Source: Enterobacterales bacterium | GTDB taxonomy: Bacteria; Pseudomonadota; Gammaproteobacteria; Enterobacterales; Kangiellaceae | DNA length: 64,000 bases | Direction of reading: 5' to 3' | NCBI GenBank assembly: GCA_030949565.1 | Contig: JAUZSK010000027.1 | Location: forward strand, 1-64,000 | In this document: in pieces, positions 9,274-20,705 of the stretch | Layout of the letters: every line of letters starts with the position of its first letter | Numbering within the stretch: position 1 is the stretch's first letter | Position numbers and translations under genes: made by a program | Notes under the pieces: generated by a model | Databases searched by the model: none | Told to the model about the DNA's origin: nothing | Seen by the model: the letters and a program-made list of their open reading frames with translations, nothing else

Positions 9274-11386
9274 ATGCCCTGTGCCCAACTAGTTAAATTT
9301 AAAAGGGTTAAACAGGCCAAAATTCAATGGCAAAATGGACTCCCCTACAGCCCCGAATTTGATGATGTGTATTTTTCCATTGATGGTGCGGTTGAAGAAT
9401 CGCAACATGTTTTTATTGAGGGTAATCAACTAGTCAATGATTGGAAAAAAGATCAAAGCTGCTTCAATCTTTTAGAACTTGGTTTTGGTTCTGGACTCAA
9501 TTTTTTTAATACCGCGAGTCACTGGAAAAAACAGCTAAAAGAAAATAGTAACAACGCGCGGCTGAATTATATCGCGATTGAAAAACGACCATTTTCACTA
9601 AAGGATTTCAAACGATGCAGTGAAGAATGGCCACAATTCCAATCTATTTCCGAACACCTAGCACAGCATTATCCAGACGCCTTGTATGGACGAATACAAA
9701 TCGATTTTCCGTGGCTGAATATCACGCTAACACTTATGCTAATGCCGGTAGAAGATGCATTAAATGATCTCATGCAGGAATTTGAACAACAGCGACCAAA
9801 CAACAAGATTGATCATTGGTTTTTAGATGGATTTTCACCCAGTAAAAATCAATCCATGTGGTCTGAGGATAATGCCTTTAAAATAGCAGCTTTACTCGAC
9901 CGGGTTCTCGTTTCGCGACTTATAGTGTGGCAGGCTCGGTGAGACGTTCTTTGGCACAAGCGGGTTTTAAAATTGAAAAAGTCAAAGGGTTCGGTCGAAA
10001 AAATCAAATGCTGATCGGTTGTTTAGAAAAAGAAAGACATAGAAGTAGCCAACGAGTCAATTTAAAATACGAGAAACCATGGTTCAATTGGAGGGCGATA
10101 CCCTATAAAAAGAACGGGGGAAATAGAAAAGTAGCCATAATCGGTTCTGGCATTGCCGGTTGTACAACAGCTTACTTGCTTGCTCAAAGAGATTTTCAGT
10201 GCCACCTATTTGAAGCAAGACAAAATATCACGTCCGATGCTTCCGCCGCTGCCTGCGGCATTTATCATCCGTCTATAACCAGTGATTTTAATTTTAATAG
10301 CCAATTCAATTGGCTGGCATTTCACAAACTCAATGATTTTATAAAAACAAACAAAGATCACTCAACACTCCCTCTTTTTTTCAGACTCAGGGGCTGATTC
10401 GATATTTAAAAGATGCTAAAACTGAGCAGCGCATTATCAAACTAGCGGAACAATTAAAACTCTCGGATCACATAAAAATTCATCCAATGAAAACCGACCT
10501 ATTAATTACGGACAGTCTAAAGGGTATTTATTTTCCACAGGCCGGTGCCATTGATATGGCACACTATTGTCAATGGTTACTATCGGAAATAGCAGAATCC
10601 CAATTGACGGTCTATGCCGAGTCACCTGTTACCAATATTCAATTTTCAGATCACGGTTGGCAAATTGTTTTTGACCCTTCGAGCGGTTTAGATAAAGTAG
10701 TCGATGCTAATTTCCAACACATAATTGATTGCCGTGGCGCGGCAGCAATATCCTTTGGTAAACTCAACAGCGAGCTAGACACCGCGCTCGATCACCTGCA
10801 TACAACGGCTGGACAAACCTGTCAATTTCACTCGCCAAGATTGGCTAAACAAGTCACTCAAGTTTTGTGCGGCAAAGTTTATTTGATCCCGCTTGCCGAT
10901 GATCAATTTATCCTCGGCTCAAGCTTTGAAGACCAAGCATCGAGTGCAAACAGCAACGATTTATTACTAAAGCCAGCGATTCAAGATCAACTTTTAGAGA
11001 AAATGAATCAATTATTGCGTGATTCCCATATTCCACCATTAACTGATAGCGAGCTCCAAGTCATACCACTACAAGGCAAACGCGCTTATCGACTACATGC
11101 TCAAGACAGGCTACCTTTGGTGGGTCCGGCAATCAATGCAATGAAATTAAGCAGGGATTTCAACAAGTTAGGCCAAAAAAGTTTAAATCGAGATGAATTA
11201 AGTCATTACAATCAACCTGGATACTGGCTGAACACCGCTTACGGTTCCCATGGTTTATTATTCTCAATGCTGGCAAGTCAGCACCTTGTTAGCTTAATCT
11301 GTGGTGAAATATCACCTTTAAATACCGATATCAGCCATGCTATTCACCCGGCACGCTTTTTCATTCGACATCTAAAACAGAAATAA
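9274..11386 (+). CDS. mnmC: Bifunctional tRNA (mnm5s2U34) methyltransferase/FAD oxidoreductase MnmC, split by two frameshifts
   Basis: ORFs 9274..9942, 9927..10397 and 10487..11386 read as successive MnmC parts; breaks at a G run (~9903) and a T run (~10375). Confidence 0.88.
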
Positions 11387-11414
11387 CGCTAAATCGCTAA
11401 ACTCAACAAACCTT

Positions 11415-11434
11415 AATGAGAATGATTTGCATTT
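11415..11434 (+). promoter_or_regulatory. Candidate Fur box AATGAGAATGATTTGCATTT
   Basis: Resembles the Fur-box consensus AATGAGAATNATTCTCATT, upstream of a porin/FMN-binding/PepSY gene set. Confidence 0.5.
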
Positions 11435-11509
11435 AGATTGAAAATCAACTATATTTCACCTATCGATAAATTAGCTTTATGTTTTAACTTAGGAAAATTA
11501 CGGAAAGTC

Positions 11510-12712
11510 ATGAAAATCAGTCAATTACCTCTTATTTTAAGTTGCTTACTCATTGTTAAAACTAGTGCTTCTGTACAAAATACAGAATCATCGTCTCCAA
11601 CCAATGCCCAGCTATTGCAACTGATCGAAGACCAACAAAAGCAAATCGATGCATTAAAGTCACTTTTAACGGAAATGGCTGAAAAGGTACAGACCACGGA
11701 TGAAAAAGTCGAAGCAACGGTCGAGGTTATTGAATCAAACCTATCACCGGTGGCACAATCTGAAACCACTATCGGTGGTTATGGCGAACTACACTACACC
11801 CAAGCTCAAAACCAGAAACAACTCGACTTTCATCGTTTTGTACTTTTTATTGGCCATGATTTTAATGACAGCATCCGTTTTTATTCAGAGCTAGAAGTCG
11901 AACATGCCATTGCGGGTGATAACCAACCCGGCGCGATTGAATTGGAGCAGGCATTTATTGAGATGGATCTCACTGAAAATACCCGCCTGAAAACCGGCCT
12001 ATTCCTAATGCCTATAGGTATCATCAGTGAAACCCATGAACCTACAACATTTTATGGTGTGGAAAGAAATGCGGTCGAGAAACATATTATCCCAACAACT
12101 TGGGCAGAAACCGGTGCTTGGTTCTCCTCCGAATTATCACCAGGGCTTAATCTCGATTTTGCCCTTCATTCAGGTTTAAAGGTTCCTATCGATACCGATA
12201 AAGCCTTTCTACCGCGAAGCGGGCGACAAAAAGGTGCGAATGCTATTGCAGACGCCCTAGCCTATACCGGACGAATTAAATATACCGCGATTCCTGGGTT
12301 AGAACTTGCTGCTAGCTATCAGTATCAAGAGGATATTAGCCAATCCTTGGACCCAGCACCAGCCACACTCTGGTCGGCACATGTGGCTTACCAAAAAGAC
12401 ACCTTTGCACTTCGGGCGTTATTCGCTCAATGGGATATTGATAATATCAATGCCACAGCACTAGGAAGAAACAAACAACAAGGTTATTATATTGAACCAA
12501 GTTATAAGCTAACGGAAAAATGGGGTCTGTTCGCCCGAATCAGTCAGTGGGACAACAATGCTGGCAATAATATTGATACCGCTATCGACCAGACCAATTT
12601 AGGCTTAAACTTTTGGCCAACGGAAGATCTTGTGTTTAAAATTGATTATCAAAAAAACACAGGCGCTTTGGATGACCATGGGCTTAATCTTGGCATGGGA
12701 TATCAATTCTAG
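11510..12712 (+). CDS. Outer-membrane porin-like protein with coiled-coil N-terminus
   Basis: Signal peptide MKISQLPLILSCLLIVKTSAS; coiled coil LLQLIEDQQKQIDALKSLLTEMAEKVQ; beta-barrel-like sequence ending ...GLNLGMGYQF. Confidence 0.75.
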   Translation: MKISQLPLILSCLLIVKTSASVQNTESSSPTNAQLLQLIEDQQKQIDALKSLLTEMAEKVQTTDEKVEATVEVIESNLSPVAQSETTIGGYGELHYTQAQNQKQLDFHRFVLFIGHDFNDSIRFYSELEVEHAIAGDNQPGAIELEQAFIEMDLTENTRLKTGLFLMPIGIISETHEPTTFYGVERNAVEKHIIPTTWAETGAWFSSELSPGLNLDFALHSGLKVPIDTDKAFLPRSGRQKGANAIADALAYTGRIKYTAIPGLELAASYQYQEDISQSLDPAPATLWSAHVAYQKDTFALRALFAQWDIDNINATALGRNKQQGYYIEPSYKLTEKWGLFARISQWDNNAGNNIDTAIDQTNLGLNFWPTEDLVFKIDYQKNTGALDDHGLNLGMGYQF

Positions 12713-12726
12713 AATACTGCTAGCCA

Positions 12727-13311
12727 ATGACTATTATGAAAACAGCTTACTTAAACCTAGCCCTTATTAGCCTCTTGCTCTTTAATTGCCAAGGCTTATC
12801 CGCTAAAACTTATCTTTCACAGGATGAGTTTGTTTATCATGTCACTGAGCAACTGAATAGAAACCAAACCAATCAACCTGTCGTTTTTAACAAGAAAGCC
12901 CTGTGGTTAAAATCCGATCTTCAAAAACAAATAAAAATATTACTAGGGCACCCCTACCCTAAAATACGAATCACTTATCGATGGTCAAAGATTGATACTA
13001 GACTGGTTAGCATCTGGTTTTTAGATGAAATTGGTAAAGAACGCCCTATCTCTTTCGCTATTTGGGTGCAAGATAACAAAGTTCAGCAGATGCGGGTTTT
13101 AGCTTTTCGAGAAAGTCGCGGTGGTGAAATAGCAATGCCGGCATTTGAACAACAATTTGATGCTAATTTCTTAAATCAAGATGGCTTTTTTGACAATCAA
13201 ATTGATGGAATTACCGGTGCAACATTATCCGTAAGAGCGATGAAAAAAATGGCTAAACTGGCCATTATGCTTCATCAATGGCAGGCTAAAAAAGAGAAAA
13301 TTATTGAATAA
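12727..13311 (+). CDS. Periplasmic FMN-binding domain protein (covalent flavinylation motif)
   Basis: Signal peptide plus DGITGATLSVRAM, the D-G-x-(S/T)-G-A-T motif of FMN_bind proteins. Confidence 0.82.
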   Translation: MTIMKTAYLNLALISLLLFNCQGLSAKTYLSQDEFVYHVTEQLNRNQTNQPVVFNKKALWLKSDLQKQIKILLGHPYPKIRITYRWSKIDTRLVSIWFLDEIGKERPISFAIWVQDNKVQQMRVLAFRESRGGEIAMPAFEQQFDANFLNQDGFFDNQIDGITGATLSVRAMKKMAKLAIMLHQWQAKKEKIIE

Positions 13312-14113
13312 AAATCAGAAACAATCTAATGGGAAACATCAAACCAAACGTCTCATTCGACGCTGGCATCGAAGAATCGGTGTTGCGGTTTCCTTGTGGT
13401 TAATTTTACTGGCAATTACCGGCATACTTCTCAACCATAGCGATGATTTATCGCTACAAAAAAGCTATGTGGATAGCGATTGGATTATAAATCTATATCG
13501 AATCAAAGCACCACAAAACATCGCTTGTTTTCAACCGCATAAAAATGATCTTTCAGTTTGCCAAATCGGTGACCAAATCTATTTGCAGAATAATTGGTTA
13601 TTGAACACTAAAAGACAACTGATTGGATTTTACCAACTAGCTGATTTTAATTATGTCATTACCCAGCAGGATGTTTTTATTTATACCTCGGATTGGCAAC
13701 TCATTGAACATTTTAATTTAGACAACGGGTTGCCTGGAGCCATTAGTATGGTCGGCACCTACTCATCTAAGACTAACATGGCTTATCAAACGCAGCTTTT
13801 GCAAGTGCCTTTATTATTTAATATCGAAGGAAAAACTTGGCTACTCGATCAAGAATTAATTTGGAAAGTTCTAGACAATAAAACAATCAATCCCCAGTCA
13901 GTCATCAGTCCGACTAAAAACCTAAAAGAGCAACTACAGCAAGCCTATTTATATCGACAGATCACCCTGTTACATTTTTTGCAAGATTTACATTCAGCAC
14001 GAATTTTTTCACTCACGGGTAAATATTTAACCGATCTAGTTGCATTGCTTCTGATTGCTTTAAGTATCAGTGGATTAATCACCTGGATTAAACGCAATCG
14101 CAAAGTGATTTAA
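13304..14113 (+). CDS. PepSY-associated TM protein
   Basis: N-terminal RLIRRWHRRIGVAVSLWLILLAITGILLNHSDDL; C-terminal TM DLVALLLIALSISGLITWIKRNRK. Confidence 0.75.
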   Translation: MNKNQKQSNGKHQTKRLIRRWHRRIGVAVSLWLILLAITGILLNHSDDLSLQKSYVDSDWIINLYRIKAPQNIACFQPHKNDLSVCQIGDQIYLQNNWLLNTKRQLIGFYQLADFNYVITQQDVFIYTSDWQLIEHFNLDNGLPGAISMVGTYSSKTNMAYQTQLLQVPLLFNIEGKTWLLDQELIWKVLDNKTINPQSVISPTKNLKEQLQQAYLYRQITLLHFLQDLHSARIFSLTGKYLTDLVALLLIALSISGLITWIKRNRKVI

Positions 14114-14193
14114 AGCTTCATCCCTTTTTAATAAAGCTTTGCGATGCTGCCGATTTAGAAACCTTAACCGGTGCGCTCTTACTCAGAAGTCGT

Positions 14194-14835
14194 TTAACCG
14201 CAGAACTCAAAGACCAGAATCTCCCGCGCTAGCGTGCCGGAATCATTCCGTTCATAAACTTGCTGCGGCCCCTCGGCGAAAGAGTCCATATAAGCCACAC
14301 GAAAAGTAATTTGGTTTTTTAAGGCTGCTATTTTTGATTCTTTACTGGTTTTTTGCATCACCTCTTCCGATGACTTAACACGCCGTCTCACTCGGTTCCA
14401 AATAATTCGTGCGTTGAGATTCTTATTAAATTTTTGCGCCTTTGAAATAAGCCCTTCAAATTCAGAAAAAGACCATATCTCCACCGAAGAAGGGGCTAAA
14501 GGAATTAATACTAGATGAGATTGTAATAACATCGCACGAACCAAAGGTGTAACGTGGGGCGCCCCATCAATCAAAATATAGTCATAATCAGCCTTATTTT
14601 TATCGATAATCGAAGCTAATTGTGCTGCCGTTGACGCCCTTGTAAGCGTTAAACCGGTCTCCACATAAAGATCATCACGGACCTGATACCAAGCGGACAG
14701 TGAATACTGAGGCGGATCACAGTCAATCATTAACACCTTGTTTGATTGTGATAAAGTTACACAAAGATTGGCGCACAAGGTGCTCTTGCCTACTCCGCCT
14801 TTAGCTTGTGCAACGCAAACGATTTTGGCCGTCAT
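14194..14835 (-). CDS. ParA/MinD-family ATPase
   Basis: Deviant Walker A AQAKGGVGKSTLCANL; VLMIDCDPPQ; YDYILIDGAPHV. Confidence 0.88.
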   Translation of the reverse strand: MTAKIVCVAQAKGGVGKSTLCANLCVTLSQSNKVLMIDCDPPQYSLSAWYQVRDDLYVETGLTLTRASTAAQLASIIDKNKADYDYILIDGAPHVTPLVRAMLLQSHLVLIPLAPSSVEIWSFSEFEGLISKAQKFNKNLNARIIWNRVRRRVKSSEEVMQKTSKESKIAALKNQITFRVAYMDSFAEGPQQVYERNDSGTLAREILVFEFCG

Positions 14836-15116
14836 GCGAAAATACCTCGTTATTCTGGGCTTTGGACGAGCAACTCGCCAGCAAATTTTTGTTATTGACC
14901 GATAATGTAGGATTTTTCCGAGTAAAAATCAACCATTTATGCCTTTTTTCAGCAATCGAAACCTTTGCAGATCACCGCTGTTGAAGGAAAATAGGATAGT
15001 ATTAGACTGTTTGAAACAGAAAACACAATTGATTGGGGGCTATTAGTTCATTTCATAACCAAGGATTGTTGTAGTTTATGGTTTTTTAAGGATAGATGAC
15101 TTTATAATTTTATCCA

Positions 15117-16202
15117 TTACCAATTTCCTGCTCGTTCCAATTCTAAAAGTCGCTGTTTGCGCCACAAGCCACCTGCATAACCCACCAGTTTTCCATCCTT
15201 TCCGATCACTCGGTGACAGGGAATAATTATCGCTATGGCATTATCGCCGTTGGCCTTTGCCACAGCTCTGACACTTTTCGCATTGCCTAGATGGATTGCT
15301 TGTTGTTGATAACTGCGGGTTTCGCCGCAAGGGATCTGTATTAATGATCGCCATACTTTTTTTTGAAATTCCGTTCCGACTAGATCAAGCGGCAGATTAA
15401 AAGAATTTAAGTGACCGTTAAAATAGTGTTGCATTTGCATGGCTAATTGCTTGAAAATAGTTTCATCACCTGGCACAAAGTGCGCATTTAACCGTCGAGT
15501 TAATCGTTGAAATTGTGTTTCTAGCCCTCTTCGGTCGATAAATTCAAGCAGACAAACGCCTCTTTCAGTCGCGGCGGCTATCATCGGTCCCAGCGGCGTT
15601 AGCAATCGAGTCACGCTGATTTTTTGCTGTTGTTTATGCGACTTTGGAGAAACACCGGTTAGCTTTTTAAAAGCCTCAGAAAAACCACTTAATGACTGAT
15701 AACCGACATCTAATGCAACATCTAAAATCGGCTGTTCAGCTTGGATTTGTCCCATCGCTCGATTAAGCCTGAGACCTCTTAGGTAGGCTTGAAAAGTCAT
15801 TGCATGATGTTTTTTAAACCAGCGCCTTAGTTTAGCAGGCTCAATACCGCGTTGTCGTAGATCCTGATCTTTAAGTCTCGGTTGTTCTAGATTTTCTATT
15901 TCCTTTAGCAGATCTTTAATCCATTGAGGTGTATTACCTAAAGGCTCTAATGGATGGCAAATTTTACAAGGACGGTAACCAAAGCTCAGTGCTTGTTGGC
16001 TATTGCCAAAATACTCGACATTTTCTTCTTTCGGTTTTCGGGCAGAGCAGGAAGGTCGACAAAAGATCCCCGTGGTCTTGATCCCCGCGACAAAAATACC
16101 TTCATACTGAGTATCCTTGTTGACCAAAGCTTGGTACATCACTTTATTTGGAGGTAAAGTCGCTTTTGAAAAAACGGTCGATTGTTGATTATTTGATTGC
16201 AT
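15117..16202 (-). CDS. ada: Bifunctional Ada protein (regulator / O6-methylguanine-DNA methyltransferase)
   Basis: GIKTTGIFCRPSCSARKPKEENVEYF; AraC-type HTH; active site IPCHRVIGKDGKLVGYAGGLWRKQRLLELE. Confidence 0.92.
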   Translation of the reverse strand: MQSNNQQSTVFSKATLPPNKVMYQALVNKDTQYEGIFVAGIKTTGIFCRPSCSARKPKEENVEYFGNSQQALSFGYRPCKICHPLEPLGNTPQWIKDLLKEIENLEQPRLKDQDLRQRGIEPAKLRRWFKKHHAMTFQAYLRGLRLNRAMGQIQAEQPILDVALDVGYQSLSGFSEAFKKLTGVSPKSHKQQQKISVTRLLTPLGPMIAAATERGVCLLEFIDRRGLETQFQRLTRRLNAHFVPGDETIFKQLAMQMQHYFNGHLNSFNLPLDLVGTEFQKKVWRSLIQIPCGETRSYQQQAIHLGNAKSVRAVAKANGDNAIAIIIPCHRVIGKDGKLVGYAGGLWRKQRLLELERAGNW

Positions 16203-16510
16203 GACGCAATTATGCCTATCATTGCATTAAATTTCAGCCGAAAAATGAACAACTAATTTTTAATATCCCGCCCTTTTCTATTTATAATTCACTTTTTTTA
16301 TAAACAGCGACGCATAAACCCAATAGGCAATCTTTGAGATGAGGTACGACGCAGTAATATCTTGTTAAAAATCGAAACTTGTTTAGATTAAAGCTTTTGT
16401 ATAAAACCGAGCTCTTTCTAAAATTTGAAACGGTCGCTAGTAATAATATGATGGATTTATTGTTCATAGAGAGTCCTGATCATTGCATACTGGATTAAGC
16501 TAGACGGATA

Positions 16511-16972
16511 CTAGTTGGAGGTTTTTACACTTATTTTGGTTTGCAAAGATTGCGGAGATTGACGATTTATTATCAATTTCATTTGTGGTTGATAATGGCT
16601 ATTACCTTTAACACTTTGATTAAACAATCCAGCTAAGACTAATCCCAACAGTAAACCGAACAAACTGGTTAAAATTAACCAATTTTCTGAAAGATTTAAA
16701 AGGTTGCCGAACAAAGCGCTGATTAACATAAGGGCAATAGGTAGCAAATAGACAATAACAGATGCCTTGGTGAGGTTAGATTTCATTATTTCAATGACCA
16801 GTCGATCGCCTATTTCAGCCTCAAGTGTATTTTTAACTCGCGTCTCAAACATTTTTCCAGAAAAAAATCGCTCAATGATGCCGTTACCGCAACTATCACT
16901 CACGTGACAAGAGGCACAGGTTAACTTGTTTTGGGTTTGTAACAAGGCGCTATCGCCTTCTAAGGCAATCAC
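16511..16972 (-). CDS. rseC: RseC/MucC family SoxR-reducing/sigma-E regulatory protein
   Basis: LTCASCHVSDSCGNGIIERFF cysteine cluster followed by two TM segments; directly downstream of rseA. Confidence 0.85.
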   Translation of the reverse strand: MIALEGDSALLQTQNKLTCASCHVSDSCGNGIIERFFSGKMFETRVKNTLEAEIGDRLVIEIMKSNLTKASVIVYLLPIALMLISALFGNLLNLSENWLILTSLFGLLLGLVLAGLFNQSVKGNSHYQPQMKLIINRQSPQSLQTKISVKTSN

Positions 16973-17048
16973 TAGCGCTTCTTCTTGAATGAATTGTTCT
17001 GGGTGTGGACTATTTGAGAAGGATTGGGCAGAAATAAGATAAATCCTT

Positions 17049-17765
17049 TTATTCTTGTTCTGTTTTGGTCTGCTCTACCGCGTGCTGCTGCGCTTTCTTT
17101 TGGGCCGCTTCTAATTCAGCTTTTTGTAAGACCGCTTTTTGCACAATTTGTTGCCACTGCTCTGCCGAAAAACGAATGGTTTTAACATACTCACCACCCA
17201 CCGGTGCAAAAGCGCCTCGCTCTGAACGTTTGGCTTCCCTAAGAAATAAATCGTTAAAGATTTCAAGCTCTGTTTGTTCTAAGGTGTCAGGAACAGCGCT
17301 ATCTTGCTGAAGAGCAATGGCTGTAGCTGATTCAGAAGGAGTGGTGTGACTAACAGCAACGTTTGATGGCTCAAGTTGATTGCCATAATTAGAATCTAAC
17401 TGGTTGACTGAAAAGAAGGTTGCAAAAGCCACCGATGCCGCTATCGCCATACCACTGGTATATCGACCCAAGCTAAATATGTTGGATGAAGCTGTTGAAC
17501 GACGGTCCTTGGTATTAGATTGACTGGCTTGTGTTGCGGCTGCTTGTGTTGCGACAATGGCAGGTTCTTGTGCGATTTTTGCAGAGAGCGATTGACTAAA
17601 CTCTGTGCTAATGTCGGCTGAAGGCTCATTTTTTAAAATGGCGCTCACCAAACTGTATCGATACCAGCCTTCCGCGGTATTTTTATCATCAAGAAGCTGG
17701 TCAAGTTCATCACAAGAACACTGATCATCAAGCAAGTTTGATAAAAATTCATTTGATTTTGACAT
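17049..17765 (-). CDS. rseA: Anti-sigma-E factor RseA
   Basis: FLSNLLDDQCSCDELDQLLDDKNTAEGWYRYSLVSAILKNE; TM SGMAIAASVAFATFF; follows rpoE. Confidence 0.85.
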   Translation of the reverse strand: MSKSNEFLSNLLDDQCSCDELDQLLDDKNTAEGWYRYSLVSAILKNEPSADISTEFSQSLSAKIAQEPAIVATQAAATQASQSNTKDRRSTASSNIFSLGRYTSGMAIAASVAFATFFSVNQLDSNYGNQLEPSNVAVSHTTPSESATAIALQQDSAVPDTLEQTELEIFNDLFLREAKRSERGAFAPVGGEYVKTIRFSAEQWQQIVQKAVLQKAELEAAQKKAQQHAVEQTKTEQE

Positions 17766-17960
17766 ATTTCATTAACTCCAAATATCACCGCTAGTGGTTT
17801 ATTATTGTTATTGCTAGCTTAATCTCAAATTCTGTCTAAGCCTGTCTTGTACGAAACGCTGTGGTACAAACTAATACAAGGTCAGCAATATTCGAGCATG
17901 ATTCAAGCGATCTTATGACACAAGATATATCAAAAAGTTCACCAATTTTCAAATTTACCA

Positions 17961-18539
17961 CTATTTATTGTCGATCAGTGGTCTAATTTTGTCATCTATC
18001 GCTTCTCGCGCCCTAAAAATACGTGAACGAACTGTTCCCACAGGGCAATCCATTGACTCAGCGATTTCTTCATAACTTAATCCATCCATCTCTCTAAGCG
18101 TAATCGCTGTTTTAAGATCTTCAGGCAATTCATCAATAGTATCAAAAATAACCTTCTTCAGTTGATCCCGCATCATCAAGCTCTCTGGCGAGGCATTTTC
18201 TTGCAATGCAACACCCACCCCAAAACTTTCGGCTTCTTGTGAATCTATGTCTGAAGCCGGTGGACGTCGTCCTTTAGCTGTGAGGTAATTTTTTGCCGTA
18301 TTAATAGCGATTCGATATAGCCAAGTATAAAAAGCGCTTTCGCCACGAAAATTAGGCAGCGCTCGATAGGCTTTAATAAAAGCATCTTGCGCTACATCAT
18401 TAATTTCGGCGTTATCGCTGATAAACCGGCTAACGATTGAAAGTATCTTACTTTGATACTTGATCACTAGCAGGTCAAAAGCGCGCTTATCGCCTCGCTG
18501 TACACGTTCAACTAGCTCGGCATCAGTTGTTTTAGTCAT
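17961..18539 (-). CDS. rpoE: RNA polymerase sigma factor RpoE
   Basis: 192 aa ECF sigma: LVERVQRGDKRAFDLLVIKYQSKI...DVAQDAFIKAYRALPNFRGESAFYTWLYRIAINTAKNYL. Confidence 0.95.
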   Translation of the reverse strand: MTKTTDAELVERVQRGDKRAFDLLVIKYQSKILSIVSRFISDNAEINDVAQDAFIKAYRALPNFRGESAFYTWLYRIAINTAKNYLTAKGRRPPASDIDSQEAESFGVGVALQENASPESLMMRDQLKKVIFDTIDELPEDLKTAITLREMDGLSYEEIAESMDCPVGTVRSRIFRAREAIDDKIRPLIDNK

Positions 18540-18864
18540 TTATTAGTCATTTTATTGTTTGGATCAATGCGACACTTTATCTTGTTATCTTGAATATAGT
18601 ACCGCATACGGAATATATGAATCCCTATTAACCATTTTAAATCCATTGATTGACCATCAAAGTCTGTATTTGGTTCAATTTTGTTTACTATCGAATCGAT
18701 TATCAATTGTAAGCTTTGATGTTTAATTATGGTCGTTTTGTAAGCATTAGTTTAAATTATATCAGATAATTTCACTTAGATTGTCTACAAATAAAATTAA
18801 ATCATTGGTAATTTTGCAAATTATTAAGCAAAATAAAGCTTTATAAAATAAAAGCTTAAAATAA

Positions 18865-20480
18865 ATGACCATCGAACATCGATCTGACGTGTTAATTATC
18901 GGTAGCGGCGCTGCTGGACTAACCTGCGCCTTGCACCTTGCAGACCACTTTAATATCCATCTGATATGTAAAGGAAAACTATCCGAAGGGGCTACCTATT
19001 ATGCTCAAGGCGGAATTGCGGCAGTTTTGGACAATGAGGATACGATCGAATCCCACGTTAATGACACCTTGATTGCCGGTGCTGACCTGTGCAACAAAGA
19101 AAGTGTCGAATTTACCGTTAAGAACAGCAAACAAGCGATTCAATGGCTGATCGACAAAGGCGTCTCTTTTAGTTTGGAAGACCAAGCTAAAAATGAACAA
19201 GACTATCATTTAACTAGAGAAGGTGGACATAGCCATCGACGTATCATCCATGCCGCGGATGCTACCGGTAAAGCCGTACAAACCTCGCTGTCTAATGCTG
19301 TCACCAATCACCCTAACATTAAGCGATTTGAAAATTACAACGCTATTGACTTAGTTTCAACCCACAGCTTAGGAATTATCGGCGAAAGCAATCAATGCCA
19401 TGGCGCTTACGCGCTTAATCGCAGTAGCAAACAAGTCGAATCTTTCGATGCTAAATTTGTAGTGCTAGCCACTGGCGGTGCGAGTAAAGTCTACCTTTAC
19501 ACCAGTAATCCCGATATTTCTAGTGGAGATGGAATAGCCATGGCTTGGCGAAGTGGCTGCCGTGTCGCAAACTTAGAATTTAACCAATTTCATCCTACTT
19601 GCTTATTCCACAGCAAAGCTAATTCCTTTTTAATAACCGAAGCATTAAGAGGTGAAGGGGCACTGCTAAAACTCCCCAATGGTGAACGCTTTATGCAAAA
19701 TTTTGATGAGCGAGCAGAGTTGGCACCGCGCGACATTGTGGCTCGAGCCATTGACCATGAGATTAAGCGCTTAGGTGTGGATTGCGTCTACTTGGATATT
19801 AGTCATAAGGATGATGATTTCATAAAATCACATTTCCCCACCATTTATCAACGGCTGCTAAAGCTCAATATCGATATGACAAAAGAGGCGATCCCAGTGG
19901 TTCCTGCTGCCCACTATACCTGCGGTGGTGTGGTCGTGGATAATAATGCTCGCTGTGATCTTGAGCATCTTTATGCGATTGGTGAAGTCGCTTTTTACCG
20001 GCTTGCATGGTGCTAACCGTATGGCCAGTAATTCTTTGCTCGAATGTTTAGTCTTTGCCAAAGCAGCAGCAGAAGATATTATTCAACGCAAAAAACAGCT
20101 TCCCAGCATCCGACATTCCAATTCCTCAATGGGATGAAAGCCAAGTATCCGATTCTGATGAAGAGGTAGTGGTATCCCATAACTGGCATGAACTACGCCA
20201 TTTAATGTGGAATTATGTGGGTATCGTTAGAACCACCAAGCGACTAGAACGAGCCCAACGACGGATCCAATTGCTCAAGCAAGAAGTAAAAGATTATTAT
20301 TATAATTTCACCGTTACTAGTGATCTATTGGAACTGAGAAACTTAATTACTGTAGCCGAGCTAATAATCGAATGTGCCATGCGGCGTAAGGAAAGTCGGG
20401 GACTACATTATACATTGGATTACCCGAAAGTTGATAATAGCAGTAAACCACAGGATACCATTCTATCTAGAGTTCAGTAG
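18865..20480 (+). CDS. nadB: L-aspartate oxidase, split by two frameshifts
   Basis: ORF 18865..20016 ([27 protein letters not shown]), then [28 protein letters not shown] in a second frame and [43 protein letters not shown] in a third; breaks at T and A homopolymers. Confidence 0.88.
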
Positions 20481-20494
20481 TTCACCAAAACGAT

Positions 20495-20636
20495 ATAAGA
20501 CAGTCACACCATGGTCAATTTCCTACAAAGACTCAGGTCAATGTCTTACAAAACAGAGTGATTTCAGAACTTTTTGTAAGAAAACAACCCAACTCGGTGT
20601 GCGAGATATCTCAAAGGTGGCTGTCCATTATTTTTG
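20495..20636 (+). repeat. MITE-like dispersed repeat copy
   Basis: GACAGTCACACCATGGTCAATTTCCTACAAAGACTCAGGTCAATGTCTTACAAAAC...TTTTTGTAAG...TGTGCGAGATATCTCAAAGGTGGCTGTCC. Confidence 0.8.
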
Positions 20637-20649
20637 TTGAGCTGAGTAT

Positions 20650-20705
20650 TCTAACGCCTAAATCAGCTGCCGATGAAGGAGGTCAGCTAGATTTTTTTGT
20701 TAGCA
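20650..20705 (-). other. attC-like imperfect palindrome at the vapC stop
   Basis: TCTAACGCCTAAATCAGCTG-CCGATGAAGGAGGT-CAGCTAGATTTTTTTGTTAGCA: arms pair with an extrahelical base and end in TAAC/GTTA core-like boxes. Confidence 0.45.

Noticed and set aside
9274-11386. Separate mnmC methyltransferase and oxidoreductase genes
   Set aside because: Frames join through conserved FATYSVAGSVRRSLAQAGF after a one-base correction; one bifunctional gene.
14194-14835. Chromosome/plasmid partition locus
   Set aside because: ParA-like ATPase stands alone with no ParB-like neighbour or evident parS repeats.
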